Assembly: GCF_030908215.1 (NCBI RefSeq)
Contig: NZ_JAVFJK010000018.1
Coordinates: forward strand, 1-46,236
Source of the DNA: Sinomonas sp. ASV486
Lineage (GTDB): Bacteria > Actinomycetota > Actinomycetes > Actinomycetales > Micrococcaceae
DNA: 46,236 bases
Direction of reading: 5' to 3'
Shown: piece by piece, positions 1 to 7,791 of the stretch
Position numbering within the stretch: the first letter of the stretch is position 1
Layout: each line of letters opens with the position of its first letter
Translations under genes and position numbers: made by a program
Notes under the pieces: model-generated
Told to the model about the DNA's origin: nothing
The model's database searches: none
Seen by the model: the letters and a program-made list of their open reading frames with translations, nothing else

Positions 1-6
1 GACTGC

Positions 7-60
7 TGTGGCGGGACATCGTTGACGCCTTCCGGCATGTCGCGGGACATCGTTGACACC
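7..60 (+). repeat. Duplicated end motif of the IS, outer end
   Basis: Two copies of a 23-bp motif with core GCGGGACATCGTTGAC lie at 7-29 and 38-60, a 31-bp period. They differ at two positions. Related motifs occur at the other end of the element, which suggests paired transposase-binding sites. The binding role is inference. Confidence 0.75.
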
Positions 61-80
61 TCGCCCATTGGGCTTCTGCC

Positions 81-1289
81 ATGTCGAAGAACAAGGTCAT
101 CGTCGTCGCAGTCCTTGAGGGTGGGATGTCCAAGGCCGAAGCAGCCCGCCGGTACGGCATCAGCCGCCAATGGGTCCACCAACTCATCGCCCGCCACGCA
201 GCCGAAGGAGAGGCCGGCCTCGAGGCCCGCTCCCGGCGGCCCCGCACCAGCCCGCAGCAGACGCCGGCCAACGTTCAGGAGAGGATCCTGGTCCTACGCG
301 CCGACCTGCAGGCCAAGGGCCTGGACTCCGGGGCCGAGACCATCGCTGCCCATCTCGGACGCGAGGGCCTCCCGGTGCCCGCGAGCACCACCATCCACCG
401 CATCCTCCGGGCCGCCGGCGCGGTCGCCCCCGAACCCCACAAGCGTCCCAAGTCCTCCCTGCGACGCTTCGCCGCGGCCCAGCCCAACGAGACCTGGCAG
501 TCCGACTTCACCCACTGGCACCTGGCCGACGGCACCGACACCGAGATCATCGACTTCCTCGACGACCACTCCCGCTGCCTGCTCCACCTCACCGCCCACC
601 CCAGGACGACCGGCGCCATCGTCGTGGACGCCTTCCTGGACACCGCACAGGAACACGGCCTGCCCGCCAGCACCCTGACCGACAACGGCATGGTCTACAC
701 CACCCGCCTGGCCGGCGGGAAAGGAGGCCGCAACGCCTTCGAGAGCCTCATCGCAGGGCTCGGGATCGTCCAGAAGAACGGATCCCCCGGCCACCCCCAG
801 ACCCAGGGCAAGATCGAGCGCTTCCACCAGACCCTGAAGAAATGGCTCCACAGCCAGCCTCCGGCCCAGACCATCGAGGACCTGAACGACCAGCTCACCA
901 GATTCCGCCACGTCTACAACCACGAACGCCCCCACCGCGCGCTCGGCAGGCACACACCCGCCGAGGCCTACGCCCAGACCCCCAAGGCCGGCCCCGCGGC
1001 CGCCGCCCAGGGGGCACACTTCCGCGTCCGGACCGACCGCGTCGACGCCGACGGCAAGGTCACCCTCCGCCACGCGGGACGCCTCCGTCACCTCGGCATC
1101 GGCCGCGCCCACAGGCACAAACGCATCATCCTGCTCGTCCACGACGCCGAGGCCACCGCCATCGAGCACGGCACCGGCGAGATCCTCGCCGAGTTCACCA
1201 TCAATCCCACCCGCGGCTACCAGCCCAAAAAACAGAACACCCCCGGTCTGAAGACCGGGGGTGTCAACGATGTCCCGCCACATCCGTAA
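81..1289 (+). CDS. IS481-family transposase, left copy
   Basis: A 402-residue transposase that would cut and join the ends of the surrounding element. An N-terminal helix-turn-helix (about residues 15-40, with SRQWVHQL) is followed by a linker rich in Arg and Pro and an rve integrase core. Likely catalytic residues are D142 (in WQSDFTHW), D201 (in TDNGMVYT) and E246 (in GKIERFHQ), a DDE triad with a 44-residue last spacing. The C-terminal domain ends in DVPPHP. The last roughly 17 codons run through the IS terminator hairpin and the end motifs, so coding and transposition signals overlap. The reading frame is intact. It differs from the right copy by Leu versus Pro in the NTPGxKTGG segment. 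Confidence 0.95.
   Translation: MSKNKVIVVAVLEGGMSKAEAARRYGISRQWVHQLIARHAAEGEAGLEARSRRPRTSPQQTPANVQERILVLRADLQAKGLDSGAETIAAHLGREGLPVPASTTIHRILRAAGAVAPEPHKRPKSSLRRFAAAQPNETWQSDFTHWHLADGTDTEIIDFLDDHSRCLLHLTAHPRTTGAIVVDAFLDTAQEHGLPASTLTDNGMVYTTRLAGGKGGRNAFESLIAGLGIVQKNGSPGHPQTQGKIERFHQTLKKWLHSQPPAQTIEDLNDQLTRFRHVYNHERPHRALGRHTPAEAYAQTPKAGPAAAAQGAHFRVRTDRVDADGKVTLRHAGRLRHLGIGRAHRHKRIILLVHDAEATAIEHGTGEILAEFTINPTRGYQPKKQNTPGLKTGGVNDVPPHP
1227..1264 (-). terminator. Intrinsic terminator inside IS end, facing in from tRNA-Ala
   Basis: Read on the minus strand, that is from the tRNA into the IS, a perfect 12-bp GC-rich stem (ACACCCCCGGTC/GACCGGGGGTGT, 1237-1264) closes a TTCA loop. TCTG and six T residues (1232-1227) follow. 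It would stop transcripts leaving the adjacent tRNA genes and shield the transposase gene from antisense transcription. Confidence 0.85.
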
Positions 1290-1310
1290 AGGATGTCCCG
1301 CTACATCACA
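1260..1310 (-). repeat. Duplicated end motif of the IS, inner end
   Basis: Read inward from 1310, the core GCGGGACATC occurs twice: in TGTAGCGGGACATCC at about 1305-1291 and in TGTGGCGGGACATCGTTGAC from 1282, a 23-bp period. The inner copy matches the outer-end motif almost exactly. The transposase stop codon (1287-1289) lies within this region. Confidence 0.7.
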
Positions 1311-1311
1311 A

Positions 1312-1387
1312 TGGTGGAGGTAAGGGGATTCGAACCCCTGACCTTCTGCATGCCATGCAGACGCGCTACCAACTGCGCCATACCCCC
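1312..1387 (-). tRNA. tRNA-Ala(GGC) with encoded CCA
   Basis: A complete cloverleaf of 76 nt including an encoded CCA. The acceptor is GGGGGTA/TACCTCC, the anticodon loop is ATGGCAT (anticodon GGC, reading GCC/GCU) and the T-arm is AGGGG-TTCGAAT-CCCCT. Its 3' CCA (1314-1312) is one base from the IS end. Its 5' base is one nucleotide from the upstream tRNA-Ala, so the two must come from one precursor. Confidence 0.95.
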
Positions 1388-1388
1388 G

Positions 1389-1461
1389 TGGAGCTGAGGG
1401 GACTCGAACCCCTGACCCCCTGCATGCCATGCAGGTGCGCTACCAGCTGCGCCACAGCCCC
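1389..1461 (-). tRNA. tRNA-Ala(GGC) without encoded CCA
   Basis: A second alanine tRNA of 73 nt with acceptor GGGGCTG/CAGCTCC, the same anticodon loop ATGGCAT and T-loop TTCGAGT. The discriminator A (1389) is followed by a single C and then the first G of the next tRNA, so there is no room for an encoded CCA. It is transcribed first, from the promoter at about 1530-1559. Confidence 0.95.
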
Positions 1462-1529
1462 GAAAGTCCACTCCATCAGCGTGAACAAGGGCCTTTCGGC
1501 CAGCCCACCCCGTTCGGAGCAACTCGACT

Positions 1530-1559
1530 ATCTTAGATCGTCGCGCGCCGTCCGCACAA
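1530..1559 (-). promoter_or_regulatory. Probable promoter of the tRNA-Ala pair
   Basis: On the minus strand a TTGTGC hexamer (1559-1554) is followed by an 18-bp spacer and TAAGAT (1535-1530). The predicted start lies about 60 nt upstream of the first tRNA. The -35 match is only moderate. Confidence 0.5.
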
Positions 1560-1601
1560 ATCCGCCGAGCCGCACGCCGGGCGACCGGGCAGCGTCGTGC
1601 G

Positions 1602-2294
1602 TCACCCCTCCTCGAGGGTCACGGGCACGGGCAGCGTGCCCGCGTTGTGCTCGCCGAGGCGCCACCGCAGAGAGCCGTCGTTGTGGGGCCTGCGCTCCTC
1701 GAGGATCGACCACGAGCAGTTGGACAGCCCGGAGAGCGCACCCCAGAGGTCGTGGGGCAGGCCGAGCAGGTGCGCAAGCCCCACGCGAATCGCGCCGCCG
1801 TGGCTCACGACGACGAGCGTGCCGTCCGCGGCCACGTCACCGAGGGCACGGTCCACGGCTTGGTGGACCCGTGAGGCCACGTCGAGCCGTGTCTCGGCAC
1901 CGCCCGCCGCGGTGTGCACGTCGCCGTCCTCCCAGAGGTGGAGGGCGTCGGGGTCCATGGTGCGGATCGCGTCGAACGTGTGGCCCTGCCAGTTCCCCGC
2001 GTTGGTCTCGCGGAGGCCAGCATCAACTTTCGCGGGCAGGCCTGTGACGGAGGCGAGCGCGTCCGCCGTCGTGCGTGCACGGGCGAGATCCGAACACACG
2101 ATCGCGTCCGGCGAGAGTGAAGCGAGCCGCAGGGCGGCTTCGGCGGCCTGCTGCCGCCCCTCCTCGTTGAGCGGGACGTCGATCTGGCCCTGGAAGCGTC
2201 CGGCGGCGTTCCAGTCGGTGCGTCCGTGGCGCCAGAAGACAATGCGCCTGCCCGTTACCCGCGAGTATCCCGCGCCTGCGGAGTCAGTCGTCAC
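1602..2294 (-). CDS. Histidine phosphatase, GpgP-like
   Basis: A 230-residue histidine-phosphatase (phosphoglycerate-mutase-like) enzyme. The phosphohistidine motif is RHGRTDWN (His23) and the second catalytic histidine is in VVSHGG; an Arg-rich acceptor region (SDLARARTTAD) is also present. The GTG at 2294 is chosen because it follows the rsfS stop by only a few bases. The more upstream ATG at 2369 would overlap rsfS and add an Arg-rich tail. In mycobacteria the gene after nadD and rsfS encodes glucosyl-3-phosphoglycerate phosphatase (GpgP). The same order here makes that the best guess, but substrate cannot be read from the sequence. Confidence 0.85.
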   Translation of the reverse strand: MTTDSAGAGYSRVTGRRIVFWRHGRTDWNAAGRFQGQIDVPLNEEGRQQAAEAALRLASLSPDAIVCSDLARARTTADALASVTGLPAKVDAGLRETNAGNWQGHTFDAIRTMDPDALHLWEDGDVHTAAGGAETRLDVASRVHQAVDRALGDVAADGTLVVVSHGGAIRVGLAHLLGLPHDLWGALSGLSNCSWSILEERRPHNDGSLRWRLGEHNAGTLPVPVTLEEG

Positions 2295-2299
2295 TGGCC

Positions 2300-2692
2300 T
2301 CAGCCCGCGGCGGAGGCGGATGCTCCGGCGCCGTCGAGCCCGAGGTCGATCACCGGGCAGTCCTTCCACAGGCGCTCGAGCGCGTAGAAGGCACGGTCCT
2401 CGTCATGCATGACGTGCACCACCACATCACCGAAGTCCAACAGGACCCAGCGGCCCTCGGACCTGCCCTCGCGGCGCACGGGGCGCCGGTCGAGCTGGAC
2501 CATGAGCTCGTCCTCGACGTTGTCGACGACGGCGTTCACCTGGCGCTCCGACTCCGCGGACGCGATGACGAAGATATCGGTGATGGCCAGACGCTCGCTC
2601 ACGTCCACGGCCACAATATTCTCCGCCAGCTTGTCGGCAGCAGCCTTGGCTGCCGTCCGAGCCAGCTCGATGGCCTGTTCTGTTGCGCTCAC
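2300..2692 (-). CDS. rsfS: Ribosomal silencing factor RsfS
   Basis: A 130-residue RsfS/Iojap protein. It binds uL14 on the 50S subunit and blocks subunit joining when nutrients are short. Characteristic segments are ERLAITDIFVIASA, a middle EGRWVLLDFGDVVVHVM and the C-terminal FYALERLWKDCP. It starts with GTG after an AGGAG site (about 2698-2702). It sits between the tail-anchored protein gene and the histidine phosphatase gene in a minus-strand unit with nadD, the usual actinobacterial arrangement. Length is typical of the family. Confidence 0.95.
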   Translation of the reverse strand: MSATEQAIELARTAAKAAADKLAENIVAVDVSERLAITDIFVIASAESERQVNAVVDNVEDELMVQLDRRPVRREGRSEGRWVLLDFGDVVVHVMHDEDRAFYALERLWKDCPVIDLGLDGAGASASAAG

Positions 2693-2730
2693 TCTTCTCC
2701 TACGGGGTTGCTGACATTTTGCTGCGGAGG

Positions 2731-4116
2731 CTATTTGCTGCCGAGCACGATCATGATGATGGCCACGATGAGGGCGAGGAGGCCCACAGCGGCGACCCCG
2801 AGGAGGATCAGCCGCTCGCGTTCGGCGCGACCCGCTCCTGCCTCCGCGGAGTTCAGGGGGTCGAGCCCGTGGGCGCTGCGCGCCGACACGGGTGCGCCCT
2901 CGGGCGGCTCAGTCCTCCGGGACGACGTCGGTGCGGAGACGGGCTGCGGCGGGCGCTGCCGCGCCGTCCTGCCCGTGATCACGGGCACGTGAGTTGTGGA
3001 GGGCGGCTTCATCACCGGGTGCGGCACTCCCGGGAGGCGCACGAACTCGAGTGGGGTCACCATCGCCAGATTGTCCGTCGCGGCGGGAGCCGGGGCCTTG
3101 CGCGGCGGGGCCACGGCGTCCCTGCGTGATTCCTCGGCAAGGCGCTGCTTGGCCTGCGCACGGCGGTTGAGAATCGCGGCACGCTCTGCCATGGCCACCT
3201 GCTCCGCGAGCACCGCCGGATCGACGTCCGTGCCGCTCCCGCCTCGCTGCGCCTCGAGCATGGCGGTCTGGTTCTTGGCCTGCTCTTTGAGGAGCTCCCG
3301 AGCTGCCGTGATCTGGTCGTGGCTCAGTCTGCGGAACGAACCGGTCTCAGGGCCGAGCGCCGGGGTCACGGTGAGCCCCTGCGGCACGATCCCCTGCATC
3401 GCCGTGGGAGGCGCCGGGTCCACGCCCGGTACCGGAGCACGCCCCGCGCTGCCCGCGCTGTGGCTGGCGTGCCCGTGGGGGGCCGGGATCACCGGCAGAG
3501 CCTGAGCGGGCAGCGATTGACCGCCTTCGGGCTCCGGCTGCGTCGCCGGCAAGGGCGTGCCGACCGTGGGGAGCTTGCCCGTCTCCCGCTCACGGATGGA
3601 CCGTCGGGTCGGGAACGACTGCTGGGCGGCCTGCTCCTTCTCGGCGAGTTCACGCCGCACCCGTTGGGCAGCGCGGTCGCGGGCTCTGGCCTGCGAGCTC
3701 CGCTCGGCCTGGGGCTGGCCGGGGTCGGCCTCGTGCGAGCGGCGGGCCCGCAGGCTCTCGCCTCCGGAGCGATCGGCGGACGACGGCGACGCCTCGGCTC
3801 GTGCTGCAGCCTCAGCCGCGCTCTGGGCGGCTCTCCTGGCCGTGGCACGCTCCCGCGCGGCGGCCTCCGCATCGGCTCGCGCTTGCGCCGCGGCGCGCTC
3901 CCGCGCCGCGGCAGCCTCCGCTTCAGCGCGCTCCCGCACCGCGGCAGCCTCCGCTTCAGCGCGCTCCCGCGCGGCGGCAGCCTCCGCTTCAGCCCGACCG
4001 CGGGCCTCGGCCTCCGCCTGGGCTGGCGTCAGCCGCGTTCCCTCGGCAGCGTCGAGCGAGGCCTGTGCGAGGCGACGCTCGCGCCGGCTCGTCATCGGCT
4101 TGTCCTCGTTGCTCAT
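2731..4116 (-). CDS. Hypothetical tail-anchored protein with Ala/Glu/Arg repeats
   Basis: A protein of about 461 residues with no family I recognise. Residues about 35-95 are a highly charged Ala/Glu/Arg helix built of 11-residue units (RERAEAEAAAA), probably coiled coil. A long Pro/Ala/Gln-rich disordered middle follows, with a short charged helix (SHDQITAARELLKEQAKNQ). The last 27 residues form one hydrophobic helix (LLGVAAVGLLALIVAIIMIVL) ending GSK, so the protein is probably tail-anchored with its bulk in the cytoplasm. The ATG at 4116 is preferred because it lies just after the nadD stop; an upstream ATG at 4260 would overlap nadD. Its position between nadD and rsfS suggests co-expression, not function. 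Confidence 0.8.
   Translation of the reverse strand: MSNEDKPMTSRRERRLAQASLDAAEGTRLTPAQAEAEARGRAEAEAAAARERAEAEAAAVRERAEAEAAAARERAAAQARADAEAAARERATARRAAQSAAEAAARAEASPSSADRSGGESLRARRSHEADPGQPQAERSSQARARDRAAQRVRRELAEKEQAAQQSFPTRRSIRERETGKLPTVGTPLPATQPEPEGGQSLPAQALPVIPAPHGHASHSAGSAGRAPVPGVDPAPPTAMQGIVPQGLTVTPALGPETGSFRRLSHDQITAARELLKEQAKNQTAMLEAQRGGSGTDVDPAVLAEQVAMAERAAILNRRAQAKQRLAEESRRDAVAPPRKAPAPAATDNLAMVTPLEFVRLPGVPHPVMKPPSTTHVPVITGRTARQRPPQPVSAPTSSRRTEPPEGAPVSARSAHGLDPLNSAEAGAGRAERERLILLGVAAVGLLALIVAIIMIVLGSK
3841..3996 (-). repeat. 33-bp in-frame tandem repeats
   Basis: The segment encoding RERAEAEAAAA is repeated about three times almost exactly at a 33-bp period, then degenerates. The 11-residue (hendecad) period fits a right-handed or straight coiled coil. 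The near-identity of units at DNA level makes copy-number variation between strains likely. Confidence 0.75.
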
Positions 4117-4123
4117 GCTTGGC

Positions 4124-4822
4124 TCACCGCGCAGCAGCTGCTGCGCTCCCTGCCTCTCCGTGGTTGTCCTGGCCCCGTCTGCCGTCCTTGCTCGGGCGAG
4201 TTCCGTCGTGTTCTTCAGTGAGGTAGAGGCCGTACTTGGCGATGTACTGCACCACTCCATCCGGCACGAGATACCAGACCGGGTCGGACACCGCCACGCG
4301 GGTACGGCAGTCCGTCGAGGAAATCGCCATGGCCGGGACCTCGAGGAGGCTCACGTCCTTGCGTCCCAGATCGTGGAGCTCATGCCCGGGGCGCGTCACA
4401 CCCACAAAGTGGGCCAGCTCCCAGAGTTCGTCGACGTCCTTCCACGAGACGATCTGCTCCATGGCGTCCGCACCCGTGATGAAGTAGAGATCAGCCTCGG
4501 GCCGCAGACGCCGCAAGTCGCGCAGAGTGTCGATCGTATAGGTCGGCCCTGGACGGTCGATGTCCACCCGGCTGACAGTGAAGCGCGGGTTCGACGCCGT
4601 CGCAATCACCGTCATGAGGTAGCGGTGCTCCGGAGGGCTGACCCTGCGCCCCGACTTCTGCCACGGTTCCCCGGTCGGCACAAAGACGACCTCATCGAGG
4701 TCGAACCTCGCTGCGACCTCACTCGCTGCGACAAGGTGCCCGTGATGGATCGGATCGAAGGTTCCGCCCATGACGCCGAGGCGGACGCGCCGTCCGCTCT
4801 CGGGCTGCTCTCCCGGGGCCAA
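4124..4822 (-). CDS. nadD: Nicotinate-nucleotide adenylyltransferase
   Basis: A 232-residue NadD, joining nicotinate mononucleotide to AMP to give deamido-NAD in NAD synthesis. The nucleotidyltransferase signature [12 protein letters not shown] is near residue 20, followed by [10 protein letters not shown], the GPTYTIDTL substrate loop and the second signature ISSTDCR. The first available start in frame is TTG at 4822 with a weak Shine-Dalgarno site, so the exact N-terminus is uncertain. The N-terminal 12 residues are dispensable by family comparison. The C-terminal 25 residues after GLYLTEEH are charged and probably disordered. It is followed within 8 bases by the tail-anchored protein gene. 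Confidence 0.95.
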   Translation of the reverse strand: MAPGEQPESGRRVRLGVMGGTFDPIHHGHLVAASEVAARFDLDEVVFVPTGEPWQKSGRRVSPPEHRYLMTVIATASNPRFTVSRVDIDRPGPTYTIDTLRDLRRLRPEADLYFITGADAMEQIVSWKDVDELWELAHFVGVTRPGHELHDLGRKDVSLLEVPAMAISSTDCRTRVAVSDPVWYLVPDGVVQYIAKYGLYLTEEHDGTRPSKDGRRGQDNHGEAGSAAAAAR

Positions 4823-4833
4823 GGCGAAAGGGC

Positions 4834-5076
4834 TCAGTGGCCCTGACCGCGGTCGTGCTTGTTCGGGTGCTGACGGTGCGGGTCAGCATGCTCGTCGACG
4901 GCCTCGTGGCGGCGGCCGAGGTTCGTGTAGGAGGCCGTGACGAACAGGAGGATCACGAAGATGACAAACATGGCGCCTCCGATCACGAAGGGCGGCGCGA
5001 TAAGCGGCGCGGGCGCCTCCTGGCCTGCGGCTTCGCCGCTCACAGTGACAGCTGCGCTGATCAGCGATGCCAGCAT
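4834..5076 (-). CDS. Small single-pass membrane protein, function unknown
   Basis: An 80-residue protein with an N-terminal hydrophobic stretch, one strong transmembrane helix ([20 protein letters not shown], about residues 30-49) and a His/Asp-rich hydrophilic tail. The ATG at 5076 follows a strong GAAGGGGAG site. It lies immediately upstream of nadD. I do not recognise the family. The His-rich tail could bind metal, but that is speculative. Confidence 0.75.
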   Translation of the reverse strand: MLASLISAAVTVSGEAAGQEAPAPLIAPPFVIGGAMFVIFVILLFVTASYTNLGRRHEAVDEHADPHRQHPNKHDRGQGH

Positions 5077-5156
5077 GGTCTCCCCTTCAGGTCGTAACTC
5101 AGGTATTCAGCTGCGGGTGCAGCTCCTTGGGCTAGGTTTCATCCTACCCCGGCGGA

Positions 5157-6545
5157 TCAGCCGCGGACCTGTCCCTCGCCCTGCACGATCCACTTGGTGG
5201 TCGTGAGCTCGGAAAGGCCCATCGGCCCGCGCGCGTGCAGCTTCTGGGTCGAGATACCGACCTCGGCCCCGAGTCCCAGCTCCCCCCCGTCCGTGAATCG
5301 TGTCGAGGCGTTCACCATGACGGCAGCGGAATCGATCTCCGCAATGAACCGCTCGGCATTGGCGAGGTCATTGGTGATGATCGCCTCGGTATGTCCGGTG
5401 GTCCAACGGCGGATGTGGGCGAGTGCGTCGTCGAGGCTGTCAACCGTCGCGACGGCGATCTCGAGGTCCATGTACTCGGTGGCCCAGTCGTACTCGGTGG
5501 CCGGCTCGGCGCTGACACCGTCCGGAAGGGCAGCCATGGTGCGGCCGTCCACATGGAGCCGGACCCCCCGCGCGGCAAGAGCGCGCGCCACGGCTGGCAG
5601 GACTGTCGAATCACGGTGCACGAGGACCGTCTCGACCGTGTTGCATACGCTCGGTCGCTGAGTCTTGGCGTTGACGAGGATCTCAACGGCCATGTCCTCG
5701 TCCGCGCTCGCGTCGATGAAGATATGCACGTTGCCCTCGCCGGTCTCGATGACGGGGACCGTCGAGTTGATCACGACGTTCTGGATGAGCTCACGCCCAC
5801 CCCGCGGAATGAGCACATCGACTCGCCCGCGTGCCTTCATCAACGCGTTGGCGCCCTCGCGGCCATAGGCATCGACGCTCTGGACTGCGTCCGCGGGCAG
5901 CCCGACGGAATCGAGCGTGTCCCGCAGGATGTCCAGAAGTGCGGCGTTCGTGTGGGCGGCGGCGCTGCCGCCGCGCAGGATCACAGCGTTGCCGCTCTTG
6001 AGCGCGAGGCCGGCGATGTCCACTGTGACGTTGGGCCGGGCCTCGTAGATCGCGGCAACCACGCCCATCGGAACGTTCACCTGACGGACGCGCAGGCCGT
6101 TGGGGAGGGTCTGGCCGCGCACCACATTTCCTACGGGATCGGGGAGGCCGGCGAGCGTCTCGAGGGCATCGACGAGCCCGTCGATGCGTGCCGGGGTAAG
6201 GGCGAGCCTGTCGAGGAGGGCCGTGGACGTGCCATTGGCACGACCGGCTTCCAGATCCTTGGCATTCGCCGCGAGAACCTGCGCCTCGTTCGCCTTGAGG
6301 GCGGCACCGATCGCGCGGAGGGCGCGGTCCTTCCACGCCCGGTTCGCACGGGCGAGGACTCGGGATGCTGCGCGGGCACGATCTCCCATCGCGTTGACCG
6401 CAGCCTCGACGTCCACTGCGGTGTCCGCGGCCGCGCTTCCCAGTGCCGGGCTCTCCGATGCCGGGCTCTCCATTGCCGCGGCAGCGGCAGCAGTCTGCTC
6501 GGCGGGAAGGGTATCGGGCGCGGCCTCACGCGCAGTGTCAGTCAT
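5157..6545 (-). CDS. proA: Glutamate-5-semialdehyde dehydrogenase (ProA)
   Basis: A 462-residue ProA, which reduces gamma-glutamyl phosphate to glutamate-5-semialdehyde, the second step of proline synthesis. The aldehyde-dehydrogenase fold shows the NADP-site segment [16 protein letters not shown], the catalytic cysteine in [16 protein letters not shown], and the C-terminal [19 protein letters not shown]. The N-terminal roughly 35 residues are Ala/Ser/Pro-rich and exceed the family core. The ATG at 6545 lacks a Shine-Dalgarno site but has a -10-like TAGACT six bases upstream, so translation may be leaderless. proB lies 109 bp upstream on the same strand. Confidence 0.95.
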   Translation of the reverse strand: MTDTAREAAPDTLPAEQTAAAAAAMESPASESPALGSAAADTAVDVEAAVNAMGDRARAASRVLARANRAWKDRALRAIGAALKANEAQVLAANAKDLEAGRANGTSTALLDRLALTPARIDGLVDALETLAGLPDPVGNVVRGQTLPNGLRVRQVNVPMGVVAAIYEARPNVTVDIAGLALKSGNAVILRGGSAAAHTNAALLDILRDTLDSVGLPADAVQSVDAYGREGANALMKARGRVDVLIPRGGRELIQNVVINSTVPVIETGEGNVHIFIDASADEDMAVEILVNAKTQRPSVCNTVETVLVHRDSTVLPAVARALAARGVRLHVDGRTMAALPDGVSAEPATEYDWATEYMDLEIAVATVDSLDDALAHIRRWTTGHTEAIITNDLANAERFIAEIDSAAVMVNASTRFTDGGELGLGAEVGISTQKLHARGPMGLSELTTTKWIVQGEGQVRG

Positions 6546-6551
6546 GCATCA

Positions 6552-6557
6552 AGTCTA
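6552..6557 (-). promoter_or_regulatory. Possible -10 for leaderless proA mRNA
   Basis: TAGACT on the minus strand is separated from the proA ATG by six bases, placing the expected transcription start at or next to the start codon. No convincing -35 is present, and a chance match is possible. Confidence 0.35.
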
Positions 6558-6654
6558 CCGAGACGCGCCCGCGCCGGGCCCCGCCCGTGTCACAGGGGCG
6601 AGCAGCGCCGAGCGCCGGGCCACAAAGCGGCAGTGCTGCAGCGTGAAAAACGTC

Positions 6655-7791
6655 TCAGAGGAGCACGAGGTCGTCCACGTGGACGACGACGCGCTCGTAC
6701 TCCGGCCCCATCTCGCGCCCGAGGTCTCTCGTGGAGCGTCCGAGCATCGCCGGCAGCTCGTCCGCGGAAAAGTTCACGAGCCCGCGCGCGAGCACGTGCC
6801 CCGACTGGTCCGCGATCTCCACGGGGTCGCCGGCTTCGAAGTCCCCGGACACGGCCGTCACGCCGGCGGGCAGCAGCGAGCGGTGACGGTCCGCGACGGC
6901 CCGCACCGCGCCGTCGTCGAGCGTCAGCGTCCCCCGGACCGCGGCGAGATGCTCGAGCCACAGGAGCCGAACCGGCTTGCGCCGGCCGCTGACGCTGAAC
7001 CAGGTCCCGACATCCTCCCCCGCCAGCGCCCGCGAGGCCGCCGAGGTAGAGGTCACGAGGGCAGGTATCCCCGAGCTCGCAGCGATCGTGGCGGCCTCAA
7101 CCTTGGTCGCCATGCCGCCCGTGCCCACGCCTGCCTTGCCCGCGCTGCCGATCCGGACGCCGTCGAGGTCCCCCGGACCACGCACATGCCCGATCCGGGT
7201 CCCGCCCTCTGACGGCGGCCCCGTGTACACGGAGTCGACGTCCGAGAGCAGCACGAGCGCGTCCGCGTGGACGAGGTGCGCGACGAGGGCGGCGAGGCGG
7301 TCGTTGTCTCCGAAGCGGATCTCGTGGGTCGCGACGGTGTCGTTCTCGTTGACCACGGGGACCACCCCGAGGTGGAGGAGCTTCTCCAGAGCGCGGTGCG
7401 CGTTCTTGTACTGGGTGCGGCGCACCAGGTCATCCGCGGTGAGGAGGACCTGGCTCACCGTGACGCCGTGCGCTCCGAACGCCTGCGTGTACCGGGCCAT
7501 GAGGAGCCCCTGGCCGACGCTCGCAGCGGCCTGCTGGGTCGCGAGGTCTTTGGGCCTGCGGGCGAGGCCCAGCGGCGCCAGCCCCGCAGCGATCGCGCCC
7601 GAGGAGACGAGCACGATCTCGGTGCCCATGTTGGCCCGCTCCGCGAGCGTGTCGACGAGCGCTGCGAGGGCCTTCTCGGAGATGCCGCCCCGGATAGTCG
7701 TGAGGGACGACGAGCCAACCTTGACCACGATGCGACGCGCAGCAGGCAGCCACTCACGTCCGGCGACCTGCACCTCAGAGGTTGTCGTCAT
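6655..7791 (-). CDS. proB: Glutamate 5-kinase (ProB) with PUA domain
   Basis: A 378-residue ProB that phosphorylates glutamate to gamma-glutamyl phosphate, the feedback-controlled first step of proline synthesis. The kinase domain begins [13 protein letters not shown] and includes [19 protein letters not shown] and [14 protein letters not shown]-terminal PUA domain (about residues 280-370) ends in a short acidic tail. The ATG at 7791 is chosen because the longer upstream frame is only a shadow of obg. The start overlaps the obg stop by 17 bases, implying translational coupling. Confidence 0.95.
   Translation of the reverse strand: MTTTSEVQVAGREWLPAARRIVVKVGSSSLTTIRGGISEKALAALVDTLAERANMGTEIVLVSSGAIAAGLAPLGLARRPKDLATQQAAASVGQGLLMARYTQAFGAHGVTVSQVLLTADDLVRRTQYKNAHRALEKLLHLGVVPVVNENDTVATHEIRFGDNDRLAALVAHLVHADALVLLSDVDSVYTGPPSEGGTRIGHVRGPGDLDGVRIGSAGKAGVGTGGMATKVEAATIAASSGIPALVTSTSAASRALAGEDVGTWFSVSGRRKPVRLLWLEHLAAVRGTLTLDDGAVRAVADRHRSLLPAGVTAVSGDFEAGDPVEIADQSGHVLARGLVNFSADELPAMLGRSTRDLGREMGPEYERVVVHVDDLVLL

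Larger units (their letters stand above)
1..1310 (+). mobile_element. IS481-family insertion sequence, left copy
   Basis: The element consists of one DDE transposase gene between related ends. The inner end is set by comparison with the right copy: identity stops at 1310, so the element ends in TGTGATGTAGCG read inward from the tRNA side. The outer end coincides with the window edge, so its exact terminus (position 1 or 4) and any target duplication cannot be seen. Against the right copy I find only two differences, G1193/A (silent) and T1249/C (Leu to Pro and a hairpin-loop change). The inner end lies one base beyond the CCA of a tRNA-Ala gene. Confidence 0.9.

Noticed and set aside
1602-2369. 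Start of the histidine phosphatase at 2369
   Set aside because: It would overlap the rsfS coding region by 70 bases and add an Arg-rich tail not expected in the family; GTG 2294 fits better.
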